Assembly: GCA_003833135.1 (NCBI GenBank)
Contig: QZLH01002198.1
Span: 1-10,000, forward strand
From: Oehlia diaphana
Taxonomy: Eukaryota; Glomeromycota; Glomeromycetes; Glomerales; Glomeraceae
DNA length: 10,000 nucleotides
Direction: 5' to 3'
Shown one piece after another: positions 1-8,603 of this stretch. The notes under the pieces are model-generated. The model did no database searches and was not told the DNA's origin. It worked only from the letters and a program-made list of their open reading frames with translations. Positions within the stretch are counted from its first letter, which is position 1. Every line of letters starts with the position of its first letter. The position numbers and the translations under genes were made by a program.

Positions 1-206
1 AATTGTCCAGAAGCGATGGATGTCCAAAAATGATAGAAAAAAAGTGGACAAAATTGTCCAGAAGCGATGGATGTCCAAAAATGATAGAAAAAAAAGTGGA
101 CAAAATTGTCCAAAAGCGATGGATGTCCAAAAATGATAGAAAAAAAGTGGACAAAATTGTCCAGAAGTGATGGATGTCCAAAAATGATAGAAAAAAAAGT
201 GTATAA
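1..206. repeat. Tandem array, four 51-52 bp units with palindromic junctions
   Basis: Four head-to-tail copies begin at 1, 52, 104 and 155, so the period is 51 or 52 bp; the extra base is one more A in an A-run. Each unit carries AATTGTCCAGAAGCGATGG, then ATGTCCAAAAATGATAG, an A-run and GTGGACA. The unit junctions form a palindrome with arms TGGACAA and TTGTCCA around two A, at 45-60, 97-112 and 148-163. The last copy degenerates: its 3' part reads GTGTATAAAATTG instead of GTGGACAAAATTG, so the array ends near 206. The 5' edge is cut by the window. No reading frame is evident. It could be a minisatellite or a subterminal repeat of a DNA transposon; the sequence does not decide. Confidence 0.93.
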
Positions 207-420
207 AATTGAATCAAAGAAGTCTTGGTATAGCATGATATCATCATCAAACGAAGTTGATTGTGATGAATAAATAATATGTTTAATTCAGTATAATAAC
301 TTTGACAAAAAAAAAATTATAAAAATAACACTTCTAATTTCAATAATTTTTAATATGTCAGGATGACAAATTCTTTATTTTGAATTGATGGTTTTTTACT
401 TGATATTATTTTATTTAACA
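207..420. other. AT-rich spacer, nothing recognised
   Basis: AT-rich sequence between the two tandem arrays, with no ORF of note, no splice-like coding segments and no RNA structure I can support. Confidence 0.5.
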
Positions 421-690
421 TTGCGGATTTGCGATACAGTATTGATTTGCGGATTCATTGCAGATTTGCGATACAGTATTGATTTGCGGATTCATTGCGA
501 ACTTGCAGATTCATTGCGGATTTGCGATACAGTATTGATTTGCGGATTTGCGATACAGTATTGATTTGCGGATTCATTGCGGATTTGCGATACAGTATTG
601 ATTTGTAGATTCATTGCGGACTTGCGGATTCATTGCGGATATGCAGATTCATTGCGGATATGCAAATTCATTGCGGATATGTGAACTCAT
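421..690. repeat. Compound tandem array of two short modules
   Basis: The stretch is built from two modules. Module A, TGCGATACAGTATTGATTTG, occurs five times, starting near 430, 467, 523, 549 and 586. Module B, a variant of TGCGGATTCAT, fills the gaps and is repeated alone from about 605 to 690 with drift (GCAGATTCAT, GCAAATTCAT, GTGAACTCAT). Module A contains ATAC-A-GTAT, an interrupted palindrome. The copies are more diverged at the right end. An inverted, imperfect copy of the same words follows at 709-730. The frames through the array are not protein-like, so I treat it as non-coding repeat DNA. Confidence 0.9.
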
Positions 691-699
691 ATGCGCAAT

Positions 700-947
700 T
701 CAATTCTTAAATCCGCAATACTGCAGATTTGGAAAAGCAATTTCGGCGCCATCCTTAGTCAGATGTAGGAACAGATGTGGGGTGGATATAGAGGGTCAGA
801 CCTTCAGGTCCTCTCCCTTATTGATATCTGGCAAGGCTCTTTGAGCCTCTTCTGGCTGTATTGCTGAAGTTACCTCCAGAGGGGAGATGTAGGTACTGTG
901 AGGCCTTGGCCGAGATGGGTGGAACCCACATCCAGACCGATGATGGT
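700..947 (-). other. GC-richer block with a nearly open frame, unidentified coding fragment
   Basis: This block is visibly richer in G+C than its surroundings. On the minus strand a frame opens after a TGA at 949-951 and runs about 81 codons to a TGA at 700-702, broken by a single TGA at 796-798. Parts look like ordinary protein, for example EEAQRALPDINKGEDLKV before the internal stop and PSISTPHLFLHLTKDGAEIA after it. The internal stop would be explained by one CGA-to-TGA change. Its start coincides with the point where homology to the neighbouring FAR1-like pseudogene ends, so it may be an insertion or a recombination partner. I do not recognise the family. Small hairpins, TGGGT-GGA-ACCCA near 916-928 and GACCT-TC-AGGTC near 799-810, leave a structured non-coding RNA open as an alternative. 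Confidence 0.35.
709..730. repeat. Inverted repeat-derived palindrome at the end of the compound array
   Basis: AAATC-C-GCA ATAC TGC-A-GATTT is an imperfect palindrome. Arms AAATC/GATTT and GCA/TGC pair, with one C/A mismatch between them. Read on the minus strand it gives GCAGTATTGCGGATTT, close to the words of the forward array, so it appears to be an inverted array unit. Confidence 0.6.
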
Positions 948-2152
948 ATCAATAATGGTAATATCATTGTATTTAATTCATTTCTTTTGTGTAGATAACA
1001 TCTACAAGAGAGATTTTAGTTTTCTTGAAATAGGATCTAGCTGAAGTTTTACAATTCATAGTGGATTGAAATCTTTTCATTTTATTAATAGTTTAAGCAT
1101 CTGGGAAGCATCTGTATCTCCAGAGTTATTTTTTTGACGAAATTGATAGACCGCGTTATATAAATCCTTTTTATATATGGTTGATCTGGATAGTCATGCT
1201 TAAGTAAAGGATAAATAGATGCTGAGTCCATTTGACTTTGAATCACATACTTTTCAATATCTACCAGCATTTCAGATGCTAATTTTCGAAATCATGGTGC
1301 TATTTCATAAACTATTGAAGTAAGTGAGTGATTATGTTCATTATTAAAAGAATTGATTTTTATAACACTACTTGTTTTTAGATAGGTAATATTAAGTTTT
1401 CAAGGGCATGATGTTTTTGAAGAGCTGGCATTACATCTTTTAATTGGATCAGAAGTTATTTGAGAAGTATTTGAATCTGATTTGATACATTCATAGGCTA
1501 TCCTTCATATTACACCTTCAATTTTCTTACTTGATCTGATTTTATAGCTAAAAACTTCTTTTAAAGTAAATCTATTAATCAACTCTTAAATTCGTCCCAG
1601 CTGTTGAAGGTTAGTCCAGCAATCAATTCCAAAGAATCTGTAAGTTCAACCAATTCATCTCCATTATCACTTGTTTCATAATCCTATTAACAAACATCAG
1701 AAATAAAATAATTAGAATGCTTATTAGAAGATGAAATTAATGATAGAAAAAGGAAAAATTTATTACTTGATTAGATTGGTTTTCATTATAATCAGATAGG
1801 TTTTCATTTAGATTTTTGTGGGGACATCATAATCTAGGATGACATCATGAGAAAAATTTTCACGTATATTGTAAGGTAGATAGGTATCATAAGATAGATT
1901 TTCAAGAATGTCATAGGGTAAACAGACGTCATAAGATAGATTTTTATAGTAGGTATTATTATCATAAGCGGGTGGTAGACTTTCGTAAGTGTTGTAATAA
2001 AGAAAATTTTCATAGGCATCATAAAATTGGGTATTATTATTAGGAATATTATCATAGATGTTATTATAATCATAGGTGTTATTATAAGAAATACTTTCTT
2101 AATTATTATGGGTGTTATCATAAGGATGAGTATTATCGTTATCATTAAACAT
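948..2152 (-). pseudogene. Decayed FAR1-like / MULE-type transposase gene
   Basis: Joined minus-strand frames give a protein resembling the FAR1/MULE transposase-like proteins common in Rhizophagus (family call from memory). In order: an Asn/Tyr/Asp-rich N-terminus from an ATG at 2150-2152; an intron at 1684-1766 (GTAATA...TAATAG); NSWDEFKS; SYKIRSSKKIEGVI; a zinc-binding-like part with YEC, CN, CP and NNEHNHSL; IYPLLKHDYPDQP; IYKKDLYNAVYQFRQKNN; GDTDASQMLK; KDFNPL; LDPISRKL; and KYNDITIIDT, where the family usually continues into the first catalytic Asp motif of the DDE domain. Breaks: stops at 2099-2101, 1505-1507, 1400-1402, 1292-1294, 1077-1079, 1056-1058, 1002-1004 and 978-980. Frameshifts lie near 1808-1822, 1580 (with a TGA at 1579-1581) and 1178. 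The rest of the catalytic domain is absent, so this is a dead, truncated copy. The start codon is the least certain part. Confidence 0.85.
1684..1766 (-). other. Intron of the FAR1-like pseudogene
   Basis: On the minus strand, protein-like sequence ends ...NENQSNQ at 1767, followed by GTAATAAA. It resumes with DYETSDNGDEL at 1683, after TTAATAG. The 83-nt length and AT-rich body match the introns of the intact gene to the right. A surviving intron argues against a processed retrocopy. Confidence 0.7.
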
Positions 2153-2245
2153 CTTATATTCTTATAATAAAAAGAAGAGAAAAAATAAAGTGATCGATAC
2201 AGCCACAAAAATGCAATGCAAAAATAAACAGTATGTGATTAACAA

Positions 2246-2261
2246 TACGGGGTTCAAACAC
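2246..2261 (+). other. Hairpin with tRNA T-arm / B-box resemblance
   Basis: ACGGG GTTCAAACA CCCGT forms a 5-bp stem, and the loop region GGTTCAAAC resembles a tRNA T-loop and pol III B box. No acceptor stem, anticodon arm or convincing A box lies upstream, so this is not a tRNA. At most it is a relic of a tRNA-derived element, and chance is a real alternative. Confidence 0.25.
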
Positions 2262-2460
2262 CCGTGTACAATTTGAAATTCTCTAAATATAATATGTCTG
2301 AAATATATTTAGAATATTAAAGTTTTAGTAAAATATGTTCTATATATAACATTACCTTTTTCTCTTTATAAGAAAATATAGGATTATTATAATATTTTTT
2401 TCATTGAAAAGTAAATTAAAGGGTCATATATTATTACTTATATTATTAAAAGTAATACAT

Positions 2461-2487
2461 GCATCATTTGCATCATTTGCATCACTA
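2461..2487. repeat. 9-bp tandem repeat, GCATCATTT
   Basis: GCATCATTT occurs at 2461 and 2470, followed by a degenerate third copy GCATCACTA at 2479. Confidence 0.85.
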
Positions 2488-2645
2488 TCTTTAGATCAAA
2501 ATCAATAAATTATTAGAGGCATTTTGGAAAAACTGGTGCAATTATTCATTTTTTTAATTTTTAGGTCATTTTAGCATTATATTTTCTATTAATATTCTTC
2601 TAGATAGAAACAAAGTCAGTGGTGTATAAAGTGGTGTAATCATAT

Positions 2646-2666
2646 AATAGGTAATAGGCAATAGGT
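2646..2666. repeat. 7-bp tandem repeat, AATAGG(T/C)
   Basis: Three adjacent copies: AATAGGT, AATAGGC, AATAGGT. Confidence 0.85.
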
Positions 2667-2827
2667 CATACTCCTTATATGGATATGTATAATAATGATA
2701 ACTTGATGATGGATATTAACCAATTAATTAAATAATTATTTAATATTTTAATTATAAAAATTCTGTAATTTAATTAATAATACAGTATACCATGTTTCAA
2801 GCTTTCAAGCTGTTATGGAAATAAAAT

Positions 2828-2833
2828 TTTATT
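2828..2833 (-). promoter_or_regulatory. Poly(A) signal of the thiolase gene
   Basis: The minus strand reads AATAAA about 70 nt downstream of the thiolase stop codon (2903-2905), at a plausible distance for 3' end formation. In AT-rich sequence the hexamer also arises by chance, so only its position supports it. Confidence 0.45.
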
Positions 2834-2902
2834 AAATTTTCCTTCCGTAATTAAATAATTTTAGTTGAATATTATATATATACTAATCATCTTATCCATT
2901 TT

Positions 2903-4675
<1,773 letters not shown>

Positions 4676-4759
4676 TTTGTTAAATATATAAATGAATTAA
4701 TAAATTAAATAGAATTAACCAAGAAGTAAAAAATAGAGTTACCTTAATTAACATAACCT

Positions 4760-4767
4760 TTATATAA
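4760..4767 (-). promoter_or_regulatory. TATA box upstream of the thiolase gene
   Basis: The minus strand reads TTTTTATATAAAGG, about 85-92 nt upstream of the thiolase ATG. A start site about 30 nt downstream would leave a 5' leader near 55 nt. In such AT-rich DNA the motif alone is weak; position and the flanking GG support it. Confidence 0.5.
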
Positions 4768-4779
4768 AAATTTTTGTAA

Positions 4780-4985
4780 ATGTTCCACAGGTCGAGATGA
4801 TGAATCCGATCAAGGTGCGAATTGCCTTCCTTATTAGGATGAAGGTTTTGGAGAATATCAGGCCATATGAATGCCGATCGTGGTCAAATTAATATAGCAA
4901 ATCGGAAAGTTAAAAATCGTTCCTATAATATCCATTCTAAGGAGTATAGCCGAAAAGATAAAAGTTAGTGGTCCGACCATGTGGA
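4780..4985. other. GC-richer block upstream of the thiolase promoter
   Basis: This block is richer in G+C than the DNA on either side and ends next to the TATA box of the thiolase gene. It has no long open frame. It contains short inverted words: CCT-TATT-AGG near 4829-4838 and the near-perfect palindrome TGGTC-C-GACCA at 4969-4979. It may be an upstream regulatory region or a small mobile element carrying promoter sequence. I cannot tell which. Confidence 0.3.
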
Positions 4986-5028
4986 TTTCATAGATATTTA
5001 GATATTTCGTATTTCATAACTATTAATT

Positions 5029-5048
5029 ACGGATTTTTGACAATCCGT
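5029..5048. repeat. Hairpin, 7-bp perfect stem
   Basis: ACGGATT and AATCCGT flank a 6-nt loop (TTTGAC). No T-run or coding context ties it to termination, so its function is unknown. Confidence 0.6.
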
Positions 5049-5663
5049 GAAATTCATTTTTCTTATATAGTACACGAAACGTTCCTAAATGCAAAACCCC
5101 ATTTTTAAATAATTAAATAATTTAATAACACGAACACTATCCTCGAATCTCTTCATCTCTGAAATTATGAAAATTTGAAAGCATTAAAGTTCATAATGCA
5201 TGCTGTAATCATCCAATTGTTCAATTCTAAATGAAGAAAATGTTAAAATGTTTATTCTCTTCAAACTTACATAGGATAGTCGTAGAATATTACCGGTTAA
5301 AATTTCCTCATAATATCATAAATCGTCCCTTTATTTAAATTTTTTTTTTCTAAATTAATTAAATAATTATATAATGCAAATAAATTTTTTTTTTTTTTTA
5401 AAAAGAAATTTTTTTTGTGAAAATAAATTTATCAAAATCGGCTATTTGTATATCCGGGATTTTGTATCCATTCTAATCATTTTTTGGGATTATGTATGAT
5501 ATATAATCAAATTCTGATATAATGCCAGGATCCATGTGAGTTAATTAATATAAATTAAAATTAGTTTATTAAAATGAAAATCTTTGTTATATCGATTTTG
5601 AAAAGTAAATAAGTAAATTAATCGTTATAATGAATTTTATTAATATATTGATATCGATAGTAT

Positions 5664-5673
5664 CGGTATACCG
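5664..5673. promoter_or_regulatory. Perfect 10-bp palindrome CGGTATACCG, possible factor site
   Basis: A self-complementary 10-mer in AT-rich DNA, next to CGATA-G-TATCG at 5656-5665 and followed by GGGTCACGC. CGG/CCG half-sites suit fungal zinc-cluster factors in general, but no downstream gene is visible, so the regulatory role is speculative. Confidence 0.2.
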
Positions 5674-5866
5674 GGGTCACGCTAAAAAACATTTAGATTT
5701 GCGCGTTTACCTTGTAGAAATTTTAAGAGTTAAAACTAGATTAGAATAATTAATTATTTTACAGGGTATCTGATTTAAACTAATCATTAAATCATTGTAA
5801 ATAAGGGTTTTGAATAATAACTTGTTTTACATATATACATCTTATTTATCTTAAATAAATGTATAA

Positions 5867-6161
5867 GAAACGGAAAAAAAATACTGCAAATACTTGAGGC
5901 ACATCTTCTGTAATCTTACGCTGGTTACATACAGTTCAAAGGATACTCCTGAAGTTACAGAATGAATCATCTTTGGTCACAAAATGGATGTCATTTTTTT
6001 TAGCTAAAGGTATAAATTTGGAAAATTTTAATTTAAAAAAAAAAAAAATTGAACAATTTAAGAAATTAGTTCATATAAGCATTCCACATTTATATTTATT
6101 TTTTTTTATTTATTTTCATACTTACATTATCAATCTTTCAATAAATATACTTTTTTATTAA
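5867..6161 (+). pseudogene. Decayed coding fragment, unidentified
   Basis: A plus-strand frame from 5867 reads protein-like sequence: YLRHIFCNLTLVTYSSKD, then TPEVTE, a TGA at 5963-5965, then IIFGHKMDVIF. In the T-run at 5994-6001 the frame must shift by one base. It then continues LAKGINLENFNLKKKKIEQF and KKLVHIS, and runs on to a stop at about 6161; the last part is hydrophobic, low-complexity AT-rich sequence and may not be coding. The fit of two adjacent frames across a homopolymer, plus one stop, is what a decayed gene looks like. It could also be an intron-split gene or chance. I do not recognise the family, and no upstream exon is clear. Confidence 0.35.
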
Positions 6162-6565
6162 TGCACATCTCTCTTTAAAATTAAATGCACATTTCCTTAT
6201 CTTTCTCTCTGTATAATCTGTACAATGCACTCTGAAAAAGAAAAAATCGGTTCTTATTAATTTTTTGTATCACCTTTTACGGATGATGCATACGCATATT
6301 CTTGACTCTTGAGGGGTGCATATGTGGAGTCAACTGTAATATGTTAACAAAGAATTTGAAAGTGAGAATTATGATTGGTGGATTTCATTCGTACACTATA
6401 TCGACGTTAAAAGTAATTATTTTAATCCTGGCCACGTTTGGTACTTGGTACCCAGTTTCAAGTTTCAGCATCTACAAAATATAAATTACATAATCCTATT
6501 GATCCTAGAAAAGTATATACTGTACAAGTATAATTAATGTACTAAAGAAAATTTATTCTTTATCC
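6162..6565. other. AT-rich intergenic region with one hairpin
   Basis: No supported gene. It contains the inverted repeat at 6302-6333. Confidence 0.45.
6302..6333. repeat. Inverted repeat, 7-bp arms
   Basis: TTGACTC at 6302-6308 is matched by GAGTCAA at 6327-6333, with an 18-nt loop. Confidence 0.6.
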
Positions 6566-6681
6566 TGAAGCGGATTTGTCTTTCGTTACATAAAACAGAC
6601 CACTTTTGGGTTGTAGTTTACATAAAAAAAGGTCTGACAAACATTTTAGGCCGAATTACATTTTTAAATCCGCCCGCTTCA
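6566..6681. mobile_element. Candidate small foldback element (MITE-like), about 116 bp
   Basis: TGAAGCGGATTT at 6566-6577 pairs with AAATCCGCCCGCTTCA at 6666-6681; the right arm has four extra bases in the middle. Nested inside, CAGACC at 6596-6601 pairs with GGTCTG at 6631-6636. A nested foldback of this size with no coding capacity resembles a MITE. No clear target-site duplication is visible, so the classification is tentative. Confidence 0.35.
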
Positions 6682-6724
6682 ATTTTTTCGATATACGAAA
6701 TCACATGACTTTGATATAAAAGAA

Positions 6725-6752
6725 TTCACATTTCACAGTTCACAATTCACGT
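6725..6752. repeat. 7-bp tandem repeat, TTCACA(N)
   Basis: Four consecutive copies: TTCACAT, TTCACAG, TTCACAA and TTCACGT. Confidence 0.8.
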
Positions 6753-7314
6753 ATTAAAAAATTTACAAAATTATTTATTTACGCCATATAAAAATGAAAG
6801 CTTCTCACCCGCATCATTTTCAAAATTTAATGTCACAAGAATCTTGTTTGTTCGGCCTCATCGTCGATATTTTTATTACCGTCGGTATTTCAACGCGCTA
6901 TAAGCATATTGATTTGTATTGATTTAATGTATTAAAATTTTAAATCTCAATCTCTTTATATATTTCATTCCGTCAGAAAGAGAAAAGATTTAGTTTTTTT
7001 TTTAAAAAAAAAAATAAATCAAAGTTCAATGACTAGTAGAGTATGTAAACCAGAGAATAGTTTTTCTATTAAAAAAAGTTTATTAAATAACTGGAAATAA
7101 TTGGCATAACAGCTTAATTAGAAATAAAAACGTTAGATTTGTCGGTGGCTATTAAATCCGCAGCGATGTTGAAGTATCAAAGTTAATGGCCAAGGCATAT
7201 TGAATTACCAAGTTTAAATGTTGAAAATTTTTTCGACAACCCGCTACTCTTCCTTAATTCATGAAAATGGATTTTCGTTCACGGATAATTTCTTCTAAGA
7301 TTCAATTATTTTAA
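6753..7314. other. AT-rich intergenic region, no supported gene
   Basis: Holds a 42-codon ORF (6794-6922, plus) too short to support and a T10-A11 homopolymer junction at 6994-7014. Nothing else is recognised. Confidence 0.45.
6994..7014. repeat. T-run/A-run junction (T10 A11)
   Basis: Ten T followed directly by eleven A, a self-complementary homopolymer junction. A similar one (T9 A12) lies at 8392-8412. Confidence 0.9.
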
Positions 7315-7629
7315 TTATTTTCTAGTAAAAAATAATTGCAAGTAATACAGAACATGTATCCAAGTCAATTTTCTCGATTTATTACGGAAATGAATAGTTA
7401 CAATTATTTTAATTATTTTCCAAATTAGTCCTCTTGAACTTTTCCATTTTAACATGGTGGATCTCCTGTGAAAAATTGACTTCTCTATCATGTTTTTTAG
7501 AGTAAATTTCATATAATCCTGATCAAGTACGTGTTGGAAATAGGAAATTCTTTTAAGGTACCTACTATGGTAGATCCAGGTATCGAGATAACCAACTGGA
7601 AAATCATCGAGTATCTGTCCATGCAGCAT
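7315..7629 (-). other. Unresolved 104-codon ORF, unidentified
   Basis: An open frame on the minus strand begins MLHGQILDDFPVGYLDTWIY and contains HVLDQDYMKFTLKNMIEK. This first half has a mixed composition like real protein. The second half is rich in Ile, Lys and Trp and looks more like translated AT-rich DNA. A neighbouring frame over about 7430-7500 (VNFSQEIHHVKMEKFKRTNL) is just as protein-like, so the region may be a frameshifted relic or may contain a small intron. No family is recognised and no promoter is visible. Confidence 0.2.
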
Positions 7630-7996
7630 AAATATTTTGACAATTTTAAAAATGTATCGAACTCGTGTTTCTATATGGAGGTTTAAAACATTGTGGTTCT
7701 ACCTCTTTATGGAAAATTTCGATATGGAGATACAGATCGATTCAGATGATCAAATGATCGATAATGCATGTCTTGCAGCATCTTTTTTTCACATAAATCT
7801 CATTTATCTTCACACGACCTCATAAATAAATCATTTTTCAAGTAGTGAAAGTAGTAGAAACGTTTCTTTTTTGGTCATTTTAATCTCTAAAAAATGATTG
7901 ATATGGGATGAATTCCAATATTTGTAATAATCCGGTGCCAAATCTTTGGGATTCCCGAATGAGCAGATTCTAGTTCCGATAGTTTGGCTAAGATCT

Positions 7997-8052
7997 CTTT
8001 ACTAGACAGGGATAGCTTGTTTTAGCCTATGAGTTAAGCTAGACTAGTAAAG
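7997..8052. repeat. Foldback with 9-bp and 6-bp paired arms
   Basis: Outer arms CTTTACTAG (7997-8005) and CTAGTAAAG (8044-8052) pair perfectly. Inner arms TAGCTT (8013-8018) and AAGCTA (8036-8041) also pair, in register. The result is a 56-nt structure with an asymmetric internal loop. The flanks GATCT and GTC extend the pairing imperfectly. It does not fit a tRNA. Confidence 0.6.
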
Positions 8053-8391
8053 GTCAATGATATAGATCATATATCGAATTTATCAACAAGTTTCATGCCA
8101 GTACACAGGAACATTTTATTCGTTGCTCAAGGAGTTAACCTTTGAAAGAGGTATTGGACGCTTCGAATTGCTAATTACCCATAGTTCACTTGTCGGGTTT
8201 TCTTAAATACGTAGCGTCGGTAGCGAAAGTTGACATGATAAAAGATAGGATTTTAAAAGCTTTGGACGTATTGACTAAAAAACGTGTTCTAGAATAAGAA
8301 TATACTACCATTTTTGAAGTTGGATTGAGTAGGATACATTTCAGTCCTGAAATAATTATGCTCCATATTGACTAAATCTAAAAGCTTATTA

Positions 8392-8412
8392 TTTTTTTTT
8401 AAAAAAAAAAAA
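8392..8412. repeat. T-run/A-run junction (T9 A12)
   Basis: Nine T followed directly by twelve A. Confidence 0.9.
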
Positions 8413-8534
8413 TATGTCAAATGGATAATATTTAGCATAATTAATTATAATTTTCCTTGAGTGTAAATGTTATAATGAAATTAGCATAACTCAAAGGGTA
8501 TTACTAAAGAAGTTTTCCAATATCATGTCTATTT

Positions 8535-8550
8535 GCTAGTAACCACTAGC
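8535..8550. repeat. Short inverted repeat, 6-bp arms
   Basis: GCTAGT-AACC-ACTAGC, perfect arms with a 4-nt loop. Confidence 0.6.
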
Positions 8551-8603
8551 GAGATCCAAAGTAGTAAATCATTTGGCTTGACAAAGACTTTTCAGCGTAT
8601 TAT

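Larger units (their letters stand above)
2153..2902. other. AT-rich intergenic region between pseudogene and thiolase gene
   Basis: No coding segment is visible on either strand. It contains a hairpin with a tRNA T-arm-like loop (2246-2261), two small tandem repeats (2461-2487 and 2646-2666), a direct pair GTGGTGTA near 2619-2638, and the 3' untranslated region of the thiolase gene at its right end. Confidence 0.6.
4986..5866. other. AT-rich intergenic region, no gene seen
   Basis: Apart from the hairpin at 5029-5048, a long T-run near 5385-5400 and the palindrome CGGTATACCG at 5664-5673, nothing stands out. No coding segment with plausible splice sites is visible on either strand. Confidence 0.5.

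Noticed and set aside
614..844. Plus-strand ORF of 76 codons
   Set aside because: It begins inside the tandem array and runs antisense through the GC-rich block. Its first third is translated repeat.
700..947. GC-rich block as 5S rRNA, SRP RNA or a spliceosomal RNA
   Set aside because: None of the conserved words I know for these RNAs is present in order, although GC-rich islands in AT-rich genomes are often structural RNAs.
978..1507. TGA read as Trp (alternative genetic code) in the FAR1-like gene
   Set aside because: A normal TGG Trp is used in NSWDE, TAA and TAG stops also interrupt the frame, three frameshifts exist, and the intact thiolase gene ends with TGA.
1834..2208. Minus-strand ORF of 124 codons, rich in Ile and Met
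   Set aside because: It is an out-of-frame reading of the same DNA that encodes the Tyr/Asn/Asp-rich first exon of the FAR1-like pseudogene. Its composition is that of shifted AT-rich codons.
2220..2290. Possible tRNA, from a GGTTCAAAC T-loop-like word
   Set aside because: Only a T-arm-like hairpin is present. No acceptor stem, D-arm or anticodon arm can be drawn.
2612..2641. CAGTGGTGTATAAAGTGGTGTAATC as a Tc1/mariner-like terminal repeat
   Set aside because: No inverted partner was found elsewhere in the window and no transposase lies next to it.
6302..6484. Plus-strand 60-codon ORF starting with TTG
   Set aside because: It has a non-ATG start, hydrophobic low-information composition, no splice context and no recognisable motif; it overlaps an inverted repeat.
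6794..6922. Plus-strand 42-codon ORF (MKASHPHHFQNLMSQ...) behind a TATA-like word
   Set aside because: The TATA-like word is too close to the ATG, the ORF is short and no continuation through a splice site looks coding.
7637..7825. Plus-strand 62-codon ORF
   Set aside because: No motif or coding-like composition beyond chance; no promoter or neighbouring exon supports it.
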